Below, piece by piece: positions 47,411 to 58,219 of a stretch of 64,000 nt of DNA. The notes under the pieces were generated by a model. That model was not told where the DNA came from and searched no databases. It saw nothing but the letters and a program-made list of their open reading frames with translations. The position numbers and the translations under genes were made by a program. Source of the DNA: Zingiber officinale (Eukaryota > Streptophyta > Magnoliopsida > Zingiberales > Zingiberaceae); contig NC_055991.1 of the NCBI RefSeq assembly GCF_018446385.1, forward strand, positions 72,482,123-72,546,122, written 5' to 3'. Within the stretch, counting starts at the first letter, position 1. Each line of letters begins with the position of its first letter.

Positions 47411-48063
47411 TGTATTTGCCTAGTTAATTTCCATTGGAATCTTAGTGTTATTGAACCTTACAAGGATGCTATTTACCTGCTGGATTCCCTAAGTTGCCGC
47501 ATTCGCGATGATGATTCAAAATACGTAATGGAAATGTGAGTTCAGATTTCTTTTAGTAAATATTTATTATAATAAAAATCTTATTTAACAAATATTCTTA
47601 ACGTATGAAGGGCCTTAAAATTGTTTAATTCAACCAAGGGAAGGAAAGGTAGGAAAAATGTTAAGTGGGAAGTAGTTAAGGTATGTGTACTTTTGTTTAA
47701 CATATATTGTAATGTGTATAATTTTCATTAACAATTTGACTCTAATTACTATATATAGGCTCCTCAATCTCCTCTCCTGCGAAACAATGTGGTTTTTTTG
47801 TGATGCGATTTATGAGAGAAATTATTGAAGAAGTTGAGACTATTGAGAGAGATTCGCTGCAATCAATAGTAACATTATTTAGCTTATCTCAAATTATTTG
47901 ACATAAACTATTTAAAATTGCAAAGTGATCAGTGTTGATTATTTTTTCCATTAACATAAATTGTGTATGCTCACAGTTCACAAAAATAGGGTACTCTCGT
48001 GAACAAATTGATGAGGTTCGGTCCGAGTTGGCGGAGTGCATACAAGATCATATTTATGAATAG
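47411..48063 (+). pseudogene. Ulp1-type (C48) cysteine protease C-terminal part, frameshifted
   Basis: Four exon-like blocks with plausible splice sites: up to 47535, 47611-47680, 47759 to about 47925, and 47977-48063. The first contains the His of FHWNLSVIEPYKD and the Asp of YLLDSLSCRIRDDD. The second reads LKLFNSTKGRKGRKNVKWEV. The third has the catalytic Cys in QCGFFVMRFMREI (Cys codon 47788-47790). The fourth ends EVRSELAECIQDHIYE and a stop. The triad order fits SUMO-protease-like C48 enzymes, which often occur in plant CACTA elements. The start of the third exon is one base short, breaking the frame just before the Cys. The N-terminal part is missing. Confidence 0.75.
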
Positions 48064-48675
48064 GTATGGAATGATAGTTGCCATAATTCTATTTAGATTT
48101 AAGTTCATGGAATGGTGGTTTTTTTTGGTAATGGAATCATAGTTAATGCCAATTTTTTTGATGTAGTGCATAGTTACCAGATCGACCTTGAGTAGTTGAC
48201 CCCAAAGAAAAGTTGTCACTGAAGTTTAAAAACTTGTGAAAATTTTTAGTGAATGATGATGTTTTGTGAATGATGATGTTTTGGAAAAATTGTCACTTAG
48301 GTGAAAGGATGTTTTCTGGATTAATATGCAAGCACAAAGCACTGTATTATATGTTATTCTGTAAAGTTCTGTCAGTGTAAATTATCTAGTTTCTTTATCT
48401 AGCTTTTGTTCCACTATTGGGTTTGTTTTTCTAATAATTACTCGTGCAGCAAAATACTGAGCAAGAAGCTGTAGATCTTATAATCAGGTAAAGTAGAAAA
48501 AGTTAACTACTTCATTATGCTTTCATCTTAGTATTTGTATATTTGATTTGTCTTCTTTGAACCAGCTTCAAGTCAAAAAGCCAGATCCTCTAGATAGCTG
48601 TTAAAAATAAGGTATTATTTGGTTTGTCAGTGATCTTAATATTTGGTAATATTTGGTCTTTGATGCTCACGACAG

Positions 48676-48743
48676 AGTTCCAACGCTGCATGATTACCTT
48701 GTTCAAGCAGATTGCTCGCTGCCTCAGTAGCTCGCATTTTCAG
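48676..48743 (+). pseudogene. Captured exon of a PP2A B' (B56) regulatory subunit
   Basis: A 68-bp exon between acag and gtttgt reads EFQRCMITLFKQIARCL then SSSHFQ, matching the well-conserved HEAT-repeat segment of plant PP2A B' subunits that ends ...CLNSSHFQ before VAERALFLWNN. The next exon is not found nearby. The assignment rests on a 23-residue match from memory of the family. Confidence 0.65.
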
Positions 48744-49556
48744 GTTTGTTTCATCATTGATATTCCTTCTTTTTAGTGTTCTATATTAAAAGGAGATACT
48801 AACTGTCGATGAGATTGTTATCCTCTTGCTTGAACATGAACCAAAGTATATAAATTTGACCTTTTGATCTGAAAGTATAAAAAAAAGTTAATTGGATACT
48901 AGTTTTTTATTTTTTTTTTGCAGTTGCATTTGTTGTATTTTCATATGTTTCTCAGTGAACTTCTAAACAATTCTTTTTTCATTAATTTATTAAGGCTTAT
49001 TATAAGTTTCAGTTTGATGGTGCAAATTGTTTTCTTTTGTAATCCATCTGTTTCTTCTTTGGTTTAGGAAAGTTGAAGTGAATCCCTTGATAGCTGTTTC
49101 ATAGGTTTGTTCCATTATTTTCCAGTACGTACTGGAATCACTATCAATAGCCCTCAAGGACTGTTTACAACCTTGCAATCAAATTAATTGGACTTATAAT
49201 CTAATGTATGGTCATCTGGAGCATGAATATTGGAGGATTCATGAATGACTCTTCGGATGATGAATGTATGTCATTTAATATTGGTTCATGTATTTATTTA
49301 GATACATCTTGAGTATTCCTATAAATACCCTATGTATTTAACAATTCAAAGATGAAGAAAATCAAAGTAGTTGAACACTAACACTTGGACGCCAACATTT
49401 TGAGTTGGCGCCTAGATTTGACCATCTAATAGACACGGCTAAAGGATCAACTTCTATGAACACCCTTAATAACTTATACAGATATTTGTGAACAATTAGG
49501 TTGGTGGCTATCATTTATCCTCCCTTTTTGTTGTTTTTTCCATGTACCCAATGCAG

Positions 49557-49720
49557 CTTTCATTTCAAAGGTTCCAAGCTGATGAACAAGGATGGGTGGA
49601 CACAATCAAGTCAGTGCGATTTGGAGGAGCTGTCAGGATTAGTACCATGGATTGGCTTGGGCAATCTCAATATTTGCGTCAAACTGTCTTCTGGCCTTCC
49701 CTATCATCTGCAGTATCTGA
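49557..49720 (+). pseudogene. Unidentified captured exon
   Basis: Between tgcag and gtatac the sequence is open in one frame for about 55 codons (RFQADEQGWVDTIKSVRFGG, MDWLGQSQYL). The open reading, higher GC than its surroundings and flanking splice sites suggest a real exon of a plant gene. I cannot name the parent. Confidence 0.45.
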
Positions 49721-49865
49721 GGTATACTATGCACATTTACCGTGAATTTTCCTTATTGAGCTTCGGCTAGTGACGGTTACGAATGTATTTTATTTCAAGA
49801 ACCGTATAAGCAAGTGTTCGTGCATCTAGTTTTATAACAATGCACTTCGTATCTTTGATCTAAAA

Positions 49866-50109
49866 AGCTTCTGAAACAAGTCATCTTCTCCAAGCATGCC
49901 CTGGTCAACATGCTAGTCACCTACTGGAGTCATTTCCTCGATGGCACGGATGAATACCTGAAATCCATCCTCTACTCCACCATTCTTTGCCACTCCTCAA
50001 GCCGAAACAACTGCAAAGGTAGAGTCAACATCAAGTATTACATTGTGCCTGGCTACAAGAAGACCGGGGCCGCAAAATCCAATAAAGACAGGTCAAACAT
50101 CAATATATA
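49866..50109 (+). pseudogene. Unidentified captured coding block
   Basis: An open stretch of about 80 codons (SKHALVNMLVTYWSHFL, DEYLKSILYSTILCH) with GC-richer codons than nearby DNA, ending at a stop near 50109. The parent gene is not recognised. It could join the block at 49557 or come from another donor. Confidence 0.35.
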
Positions 50110-50690
50110 AACACACTTACGGTATGAAGTGCATAATAAGTGTAGAATACAGATTACAGAACTCTTTGCATAGCACATAAACTAGCATCATTATAGGGGA
50201 TCCCTTAGAAAAATATTAATGGTAGGAACTTGTTTCATGATGTTCTTAATATTTATTTTTGCTACCAATGTTTGGATTTCTTAACCAGTTCCTTAGTTAA
50301 CTTTCTCTATTATTGAAACAAAGTTGAGTTATGGAATTCTTACATGAAATAAAAAATATCAAACTTGGCAGTATGTAATGAAGTTATGCTCAATAAAAGA
50401 ATTAGTTTATATTGGTTTGGTAAATCATGTTAAAATTTTTAAAGAAGTCATCCCTTAATGTAGTTACTTGTGATTTTTCTTGTTGATAGATGTAATTTAT
50501 ATTTTTAGCCCATTGTACATCCAGTCAAAATGTCTCAAAATCTCAAAATCGTTCAATCATATCATTTTGCTACATTTTAGACAAAATAATAATGTGTGAT
50601 GTCATTCTCTATCTCTCCCTCTCTGGCTTTGGAATGTTTATGATTTAGCTAATAAACCGTTAGACTATGGTTTTTCCTTGATGCTCACAG

Positions 50691-52311
50691 ATTGCAACAG
50701 CATGTGCTCTCACAGCCTTTAAGTTGCGTCATCCAATAAAGATGTACCTTGATCGTAGCACGGATATGGTAATGGTAGGAGGAAGGCATCCAATGAAAAT
50801 AACCTATTCTGTGGGTTTTAAATCCGATGGAAAGATTACGGCCTTGTACTTGAATTTGTTGGTAAATGCAGGCATATCAGAGGATTATAGTCCACTTATT
50901 TCACATGCCATTATAACTTGTCTAAAAAAATACAACTGGGGTGCTCTCGCTTTTGATATTAAACTATGCAAGACGAATCTTACAAGTAAATCATCGATGC
51001 GAGCACCAGGGCAGGTACAGGGATCTTACATTGCTGAAGCTATTATTGAGCGTGTAGCATCTTTCCTGTCCTTGGATGTCGATGTTGTGAGAAAAAGAAA
51101 TTTGCATACATATGAAAGCCTGAAGTTTTTTTATGGAAGTAGCAGTGGAGAAGCTCCGGAATATACTTTACCTGCTATAGTTGATGAGTTGTTTACATCT
51201 GCAAGCTACTTCAATCGTCTTGAAATGGTATTGCATTTCAATAGTTGCAACAAATGGAAAAAACGAGGGATTTCTTGGGTACCAATTGTATATGAAGTGG
51301 AACCAATGCCAACACCAGGGAAAGTATCCATTCTAAATGATGGTTCAATTGTTGTTGAAGTCGGAGGAATTGAAATAGGCCAGGGACTGTGGACAAAGGT
51401 GAAGCAAATGGCTGCATTCGGTCTTGAACAGCTATGGGATGAAGAGAAAAAATATCTTTTGGATAGGGTTAGAATCATTCAAGCAGATACTCTGAGTTTG
51501 GTTCAGGGAGGTTTAACTGCTGGAAGCACCAAATCTGAAGCAAGCTGCGAAGCAGTTCGTCTAGCATGCTCTATTCTAGTCAGCAGATTAAAGCCTCTTA
51601 AGCAAAGTTTGGAAGAGCAAATGGGATCAATTTCATGGGACACCCTTATTACCCAGGTGTGTAATTACGTCATTAATCAAATGTACTACTGTTTATTTAT
51701 TGGCAAGAAGCTAAGCTTATTTCTGTAGTCTGTATGTGTTAGCTAGCTTATGCAAGTGAAGGACAGGATAGCTTATATGCATTCACTTTTAGGGATTTCC
51801 TGGGCTTTTTTATATTTTGGAAATCAAAGCAGTTACTTCCTTTCATCCATTATGAACTAGTTACCTTACAATATACAGGCAAATTTGCAATATGTGAACT
51901 TATCAGCGAGTACATTTTGGGTTGCTGACGATACTTCATCATATCTAAATTATGGGGCTGCTATAAGCGAGGTAACCTCCTTTGTAGATCATTCATATGA
52001 TTGGCTTGTAATCACATTGCTAGTCTGTTTTCTTGATTTTGAAAATTGTGTGCATTCTAGGTAGAAATTGATGTTCTCACTGGAGCTACTACGATATTGA
52101 GAGCAGACCTTACATATGACTGCGGACAGAGCTTGAGTCCTGCCGTGGATCTAGGACAGGTTTTTTTTTTCATCTGTCCTATTGATTTTATAATCCTAAA
52201 TCACAATCAGCCGTATGTTCATATACTTATATCTGAGTGTTTCTGCAGGTTGAAGGGTCTTTTGTTCAAGGAATTGGATTTTTTGTCCTATTGATTTTGT
52301 TCAATATATAA
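50691..52311 (+). pseudogene. Captured aldehyde oxidase fragment (molybdenum-binding part)
   Basis: Four exons with canonical splice sites: 50691-51656, 51879-51971, 52061-52159 and 52249 to about 52290. They read IATACALTAFKLRHPIKMY, GGRHPMKITYSVGFKSDGKI, RAPGQVQGSYIAEAIIE, VEVGGIEIGQGLWTKVKQM, NLQYVNLSAS, YDCGQSLSPAVDLGQ and VEGSFVQGIGFF in order. This is the C-terminal molybdopterin-binding region of plant aldehyde oxidases, which oxidise abscisic or indole-3-acetic aldehydes using FAD, Fe-S and Mo cofactor. The Fe-S and FAD domains and the catalytic Glu region near the C-terminus are absent, so it cannot be an enzyme. The exons themselves carry no stop or frameshift. After FVQGIGFF the reading leaves the family and stops at 52309-52311. 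Confidence 0.9.
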
Positions 52312-52448
52312 AGAAAACTTGTCAGTTACGATATAAACACACTTACGGTATGAATTACATGTATATATAACATTGACATATTATTTAGTACGAGATTTAC
52401 ATGTATGAAAGTTTTCATACAAAATTTCTTGATTGCCTACAACCCCAG

Positions 52449-52590
52449 GTGTGCTGATGACAAGTTGAAGAAGATGGCTCTAAGAGTGATAGCTGAAAGC
52501 CTTTCAGAAGAAGAGATTGCTGGACTTAAAGAAGCAATTCCATGCGATGGACACCAACAACAGTGGTTAGTCAATGATGAGGTTTTGTAA
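52449..52590 (+). pseudogene. Captured exon piece of a calcium-dependent protein kinase
   Basis: The frame reads DKLKKMALRVIAESLSEEEI then AGLKE (about 52459-52533), the junction-to-first-EF-hand segment typical of plant CDPKs. The expected MFKMIDTDNSG calcium loop does not follow; the frame continues with unrelated residues to a stop at 52588-52590. The kinase domain and EF-hands are absent. Confidence 0.8.
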
Positions 52591-52834
52591 AACTTGTGTG
52601 TTTGAAAAATTATTGTCATGAAGTTAAGGATAACTTGTATGATACAAATTTAATTTGTGGATCAATATGTATACATTTTGTTTGTATAATATAAAGTTTT
52701 ATTTATTTGTTAAATAGTCTTATTATAAAAATGATTGTGGTTGTGGATATTCAATTATATGTAAATTTTGAGTATTTTTTATAATTTTTGCTATTTAATT
52801 AAGCAAAACACTATTTTTTATAAATTTAAAAAGA

Positions 52835-53105
52835 CAACGTTTTTAAGTAATAAAAGACAACGCTTAAAAAACAATGTCTTTGAGACCAACCACAACGCTT
52901 TTAAAGCGTTGTCTTTGATATGTGTATTTTTACAACAGCATCTTTAACAACGCTTTTTAAGAACGAAAAGACAACGCTTAAAAAGCGTTGTCTTTGTGAC
53001 CAACCACAACGCTTTTAAAGCGTTGTCTTTGATATGACTTTCTACAACACCATCTACAACATCACTTTTTAAGTACATACGACAACGCCAAAAAAGCGTT
53101 GTTGT
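52835..53105. repeat. Right subterminal repeats of CACTA-1
   Basis: Repeated aaagacaacgcttaaaaa and aagcgttgtctttg units in both orientations, including a near-exact duplicated block (about 52895-52935 and 52997-53037) containing ccaaccacaacgc. Confidence 0.9.
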
Positions 53106-53328
53106 TTAGCTTTTTTCTTGTAGTGCAATTGTCAAATGTATAAACTTGTAAAAGCTGTTGACCCTAGAAGCTACGATTTTGTATAATTACTACAGTAGTT
53201 AGCAGTTACAATTTTATAATTACAAAGTGAATATTATTGAACAAGATAAGTATATATTGTAATAACTATGAAACTATAATTGTTATAACTATGATAGTAT
53301 TTATGAAACTATAACTACTATAATTACA

Positions 53329-53390
53329 GTAGCAACTACAAAATCATAATTATTATAATGTTATAGTAGTTATGGTTTTATAGTTGCTAC
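53329..53390. repeat. Short inverted repeat, foldback
   Basis: GTAGCAACTACAAAATCATA at the left pairs with the inverted right end tatggttttatagttgctac, with two or three mismatches and a loop of under ten bases. Similar words in 53150-53330 suggest a decayed MITE-like or foldback element. Confidence 0.65.
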
Positions 53391-53775
53391 AATACAGATT
53401 TATCATGTTCATATAATTGCGGATCAATTTAGGATTTAATACGTATGATAAAAAAATAATAATATTGAATAACATACTTATATTATTTTATAAGAAAATT
53501 AGTAGGATGCAGTGCACTTCTGATAAAAAATTAAAATAGAGACGCTATAGCAAAAAACAAAGAAAAAGGGGCACTCTAGGTTTTTGCCTATTTAACTTTA
53601 TTATAGTCGTTCTTTCATCTTAATTAGGCAAGCAAATGCAGGTAGCATTTGTTCTTCAAGCCTCATAAAGGCAGTAGGGGACACCCTCATGCTGCACCCA
53701 CAACTTCCCATTTAACAACTTCACCCCCAACATTAATGCCTCAAAATTTAGGTTGATATGTATCTATTCAATTAT

Positions 53776-53936
53776 ACACAATTGAGAGTTTTGGGGACTA
53801 CCTAATAATACAATCGATCGATCTATAAAATAACGCAACTCCACACAATTGAAATTTTAGGGGACTACCAAATAAATCTCCACAAATATAACTAAACTAC
53901 TTAATAGTACAATCGATCGATCTATAAAATAACGCA
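53776..53936. promoter_or_regulatory. Tandem duplicated block with TATA-like motif upstream of the peroxidase
   Basis: The 29-bp stretch tacaatcgatcgatctata... at 53809-53837 recurs unchanged at 53908-53936, each including tctataaaataacg. The word acacaattga with ggggactacc precedes both (53776 and 53843). A duplication with a later 32-bp insertion explains the unequal spacing. Whether either TATA serves the peroxidase, about 270-380 bp downstream, is unknown. Confidence 0.55.
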
Positions 53937-54204
53937 TGTGGGGAGATCGAAGAGGCTTGCGAATTCATAGTAGAGCCACTCTAGTAGCGGTTGTAAAGGA
54001 GTTAATGTAGTTCGCTTTCGGTCCGAGCTAATTTCGACACAAACTTACTTATGCTTTACTATCAAACTCATCACAATGCCCACCACCTGGGTTTCTGAGT
54101 AATTCACGAACTCTGAATTTCACCCAATTTGCTCACAATAAATAGCTTGCATGGAACATACAATTCCATTCACTTCAACTAATCTGATGGAAGTAGTTGG
54201 CGCC

Positions 54205-55729
54205 ATGAAACTCGACCAAGCCTTTCGTTTTTCCTTCTTCAGGCTCAGCCTCTTCGCCCTGCTCGCCTCTCCTGCTGCAGCACAACTCTCTCCGGGTTTC
54301 TACTCTTTCTCATGCCCGAATGCAGAGCTGCTCGTGAGGGGTGCCGTTCGGTCGGCTTCCGCGATGGACTCCACGGTTCCGGCGAAACTCCTTCGGCTGC
54401 TCTTCCATGATTGCCTAGTCGAGGTTGGTCGTCCAATTGTTATTGTCGATGCCATGAATAGTCGTGACTCGTGGCTTTGTAGGGGTGCGATGGGTCAGTG
54501 TTGGTGCAAGGGAACGGAGCGGAGAGTAGCGATCCCGCGAATAAGTCGCTAGACGGGTTCTATGTAGTCGAGTCCGCTAAGAGACTGTTAGAGATATGGT
54601 GCCCGGGGACCGTCTCTTGTGCTGATATCCTTGTCCTCGCTGCGAGAGATGCCGTGGAACTGGTATTTTTTTTCGATATCGAGTTCAAATTTCAAAAAAT
54701 AAATAAATAAAAAAAAAATTATATAATTATTTGAAAATTTTATAGTCGGGAGGCCCTTCCGTAGAGGTTCCGTTAGGGAGAAGAGATGGCATTGTTTCAT
54801 CGGCTTCGGATGTGAGACCAAACATGGTGGATACGGTCTTTTCCCTCGACCAAATGATGCAACGCTTCGCCGCGAAGGGATTGTCGATCGATGACCTTGT
54901 CGTTCTTTCCGGTAATTTTTTTAACCCTACTCTCTAATTACCAACACAATCTAAGTTCCTTTTTTTTTTTTTTTTTTATTTATCAAAATCTAGATCGCAT
55001 GACTTAGGATTTTGCTTAATGTTCACTTCGAGTGATTGTCGATTGATGACCTTGTCATCCCTTCGGCGAACTTTTACAATCATCGTAATATCTTATTAAT
55101 TATAACACTTTCAAATTTAAAAACTCACATAATTAATCTTAGCTTTTACTGGACTAATTTTAGAGACTTCTTAAATTCGAAGTACACACTCAAAAATCGA
55201 CCAATAAATATTCGTTCCATTTAAAATTCCTCGTCCTCTAAATGCTTTACCATTGCACCTAGGATTGTTGATAAATAACATCGCTAATAATTCACATAAC
55301 TTTCCTCCTTGTGTGTGAGGTGCCCACACAATCGGTTCCTCGCACTGCCGAACATTCGGCGACAGGTTCCAGCAAGCCTCGAACGGAAGCCTGGTGCCCG
55401 CCGACAACTCCTTGGACAGCAACTATGCCATGGAGCTCGCCAACAAGTGTTTTGCCGGTGCAAGCGACAGCACTAGCGTCGCCAACGACCCAGTGACTCC
55501 CTCGACGTTCGATAACCAATACTATGCCAATCTGCTGGCCAACAAGGGCCTCCTCCACTCGGACTCAATTTTAGTCACTGATCCAAGGACAAAGAGTAGG
55601 GTTCAGGCCTTCGCACAGAGCCCGGAGAAGTTCTTTGCGAGCTGGGCCGACTCGTTCGTGAAGCTCTCGACGGTCGGCGTCAAGACTGGGGATCAAGGCC
55701 AGATCAAGGTCTCATGCACAAATATGTGA
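54205..55729 (+). CDS. Class III secretory peroxidase, four exons
   Basis: Exons 54205-54423, 54483-54662, 54746-54911 and 55320-55729 join into 324 codons plus TGA, the usual length. Introns are GT-AG at the conserved class III positions; intron 1 is short (59 bp). The ATG at 54205 gives a good signal peptide (FFRLSLFALLASPAAA) and a mature start QLSPGFYSFSC; the upstream ATG at 54151 would add 18 residues ahead of it. Distal heme side: Arg and His in LLRLLFHDC. Proximal His in VVLSGAHTIG. Cysteines for the four disulfides are in FSC, HDC, GCD, WCPG/SCAD, SHC, NKC and VSC. HDCLV has Leu where HDCFV is usual. Such enzymes act in the cell wall or vacuole with H2O2, in lignin cross-linking and defence. 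No break seen; it lies between transposons. Confidence 0.9.
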
Positions 55730-56632
55730 TATAAGTAGTATTGTCTCGAGCAAAGTTGATGTAAGTGTTTGATATACCTTCTTATCGTTTAAAGGGGCAA
55801 AGCCTCCTCCCGAGTATGTAATATATCATAAAATATTTAAAAGAGTAATTAAAATTGAGCAAAAATTAAAAAGACGTCTCTTTTTATTTGAATTGTGAAA
55901 AAAATGGGGTTTCATTTATTTTTCGAAATTGTTTTTATTTTTATGATGTTACAGTACCACGATCTGGAGTTGTTAGATAATTGTAACATAACATAATACC
56001 AATTAGTCTTTAATACGGAATGTTAATGAACCAACTCAAAACTAAAATGGAAGTCAAAATAAAAATAAGGCGGTAGTCTAGGCGTCATTCTTATTAGAGC
56101 TTAGTTTCTCACTCGACGTTATAGTTTTCGGTACAAGGATAATTAACCTAAGAGTCGGTCATACTTAAAGAATCAAGTGCTCCACTTGTGAGAAATCAAC
56201 TGACACAAGGGCCAGTCAAAATTATGATCCTTATAATTTATCCGGCCAACCCAAAGGCGAGACTTCGCTCCCAAATATTACTTACCAGATCTTCAGCATG
56301 AGCTTATACCAGTATATTGTCGATAGGACATATTGTTGGTCGGGCTTATGAGATTCAACTCCCCTTTCAAAGGGTACAATATATAAGGTTATTCTCATTA
56401 CAAAGCCGGTAGGACATAGAGACGATCGGGATGCCTCGTTCATCCAAGTATCCCGTCGTGCTATATTCCAAGAGAACGCTCAAGACAAAATGCATAAGGG
56501 TATTCTCATTACAAAGTCGGTCGGACATAGAGACAATCAGGATACCCCGTTCATCCAAGTATTCGGTCGAGCTATATTCTTTGAGACAACATTGTTAGGG
56601 AATCTCAACATATTGTCAAAATAACAATTATC
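55730..56632. other. Region downstream of the peroxidase, with a direct duplication
   Basis: The first 200 bases should hold the peroxidase 3' untranslated region; I see no single clear poly(A) signal. A unit of about 79 bp starting attctcattacaaag occurs at 56391 and 56502 (period 111), which gives a repetitive minus-strand frame that is not a gene. The block continues at 60429 after Copia-3 and looks like old repetitive DNA. Confidence 0.6.
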
Positions 56633-57525
56633 TGTCGGTCCCTTGGATACCAACAAGAGGGGGGTGAACTACCCTATATAAAAATTGAACACCTTTCTCC
56701 ATTTTTACAGTTTGATTAAAATTAACACTTACATAAAAGGAATTAACAAACTAATTAAAAGAGAGAGACACAAAATGATTATTTGGTTTGCAATAAGGGG
56801 ATTTCAAATCCAAGACGTTGAAGGTTCACTATTCAATCTCCTTCAAGCGGAGAAGTCTCTTATAGCAGTTAAAACACTTAGTTACAAAGTTAAACAAGAA
56901 AAGAATTGTTTACATGTATTGTTTTAGCTATTGAGATCAGAGCTATATTTGTAGATCTAATCGGGGCACCTGGAAGGGTTCCAGGCGCTTGGAGGTGGAT
57001 AAAGTTTTATCCCCGTCGCAACGGATCGTGGCAACTGTCATTTCAATAAACTTTTTGGTTCGGGCGCTTGGAAGGGTTCCGGGCTCCCGGACTGTGTTGA
57101 TATGACTCCCCCTAGGTGAGGTGCCTTGAGGTGCCCAGAGGATCCGAGCGCCTAGACCCCCTGGGCGAGGCGCCCTAGGGCCCCGGGCAGTCAATTCGCT
57201 TGGGTGATTTTGACCATCCAGAATAGAGCTCACCCGAACCGATTTTTCGGCCTTCTCGAGCAACCTTCCACTCATGTTTCTCGTCCCTCGGAATCGTCGT
57301 GTGTTTCCTTCTCGTCTGCTAGCGTACTCTTCCGCAGCGCCTCGTCCTTTGGAGGCACCAAGCCCGTCGGCTCTCTCCCATGTCATCCTTCTCGCTAGCT
57401 GCGTCTTTCGCTCGACTTCTTATGCTCCTAAATTTCTACACACTTAGACACAAGGTATCAAAAAATAACATGACCTAACTCTAACTTAATTGATTATGAT
57501 CCATCAAAACTACCACGGGGCCTAA
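56633..57525 (-). repeat. Copia-3 3' LTR
   Basis: Aligns with 59491-60423 in the same orientation, with many differences. On the minus strand its outer end is CCGACA, as in the other LTR. The inner edge (near cggggcctaaatcg) is diverged and set only approximately. It contains inverted repeats such as cctggaagggttccagg near 56970. Confidence 0.82.
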
Positions 57526-58219
57526 ATCGTAAATTTTTTTTGAAGATGTAATAGAGCAAGTATTTTTATTAAAAAAATATTTTCCAAAAATTGAAAGAAA
57601 ATAGAATTTTTAATATTTAAAATATAATTTTTGTAAAAAAAATCATAGAAAAATACTATAACGGTCAAAATATAAAAAAAAAAATCTTTGATCGATAACA
57701 TGATAAGAGTTCACAGAAAAATAAAGTTTGTAAAAAAACTTTGAGAATTATTTTTAAATAAAAATATATAAATTTTATTAAAAAATTCATAAAATATAAT
57801 TTAACGGTCATAAAAATTTGAAATATTTTCATATAGATAAGTGATGAAATTCTCTTTCTCCAAAAAATTAAATTCTAATTAATTTCTAACAAAAAATGAT
57901 GTGAAATAATTTATTTGGTAATCATAAGAAAACAATAAGATTAAATTAATTAAAAGTATGACAAGCATAAAAATTTAATTTAAGCATGATTTGGAGCTCA
58001 ATATAGGTTCTTACCTGACGGATTGATCAAAAATTTTTTGGGAAAATATTTATGTGACAATTTTCTAATTTTTCCCTTTTGATATCTAAGGTGCCAATTG
58101 ATTCCTTGAAAATTTCTAAAATTTGAAAGAGTAACATTTGTACATGCAAAATTTTTCAAGTTTTGTATTTATTTTTTTAAATTTTCATTTTCTATCTTTA
58201 GTTTGTCGAAATCTTTCAA
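57526..58219 (-). other. Copia-3 AT-rich spacer
   Basis: About 0.7 kb of AT-rich non-coding sequence between gag and the 3' LTR, where pol would be expected. No clear polypurine tract is left. Confidence 0.6.

Larger units (their letters stand above)
44854..53125 (+). mobile_element. CACTA-1: complete CACTA (En/Spm) element with captured gene pieces
   Basis: Left end CACTACAAGAATTTTTGC, right end the inverted CACTACAAGAAAAAAGC, flanked by caa at 44851-44853 and 53126-53128. CACTA elements make 3-bp duplications. Both ends have clusters of short inverted repeats with ACAACG and CGTTGT (44890-45070 and 52835-53105), the usual transposase binding zones. I found no TNP2-type transposase, so the element is probably non-autonomous. 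Cargo, all on the plus strand: Ulp1-like protease, a PP2A B' exon, two unidentified exon-like blocks, aldehyde oxidase exons and a CDPK piece. Introns are retained, so capture was from genomic DNA, not from mRNA. Confidence 0.93.
53129..54204. other. Region upstream of the peroxidase gene
   Basis: About 1.1 kb between CACTA-1 and the peroxidase start. It contains an inverted repeat (53329-53390), a duplicated TATA-containing block (53776-53936) and, nearest the gene, acaataaatagc at about 54135-54146 as a possible weak TATA element some 60 bases before the ATG. No other gene seen. Confidence 0.6.

Noticed and set aside
44854-53125. A TNP2-type transposase in CACTA-1
   Set aside because: No frame shows the expected motifs; the protease gene is the only transposon-associated coding part seen.
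54151-54204. Upstream ATG for the peroxidase
   Set aside because: It would put 18 polar residues before the signal peptide; the ATG at 54205 fits the family better.
56367-56558. A minus-strand frame with an internal repeat
   Set aside because: The protein repeat only reflects a DNA duplication with period 111; no family is recognised.
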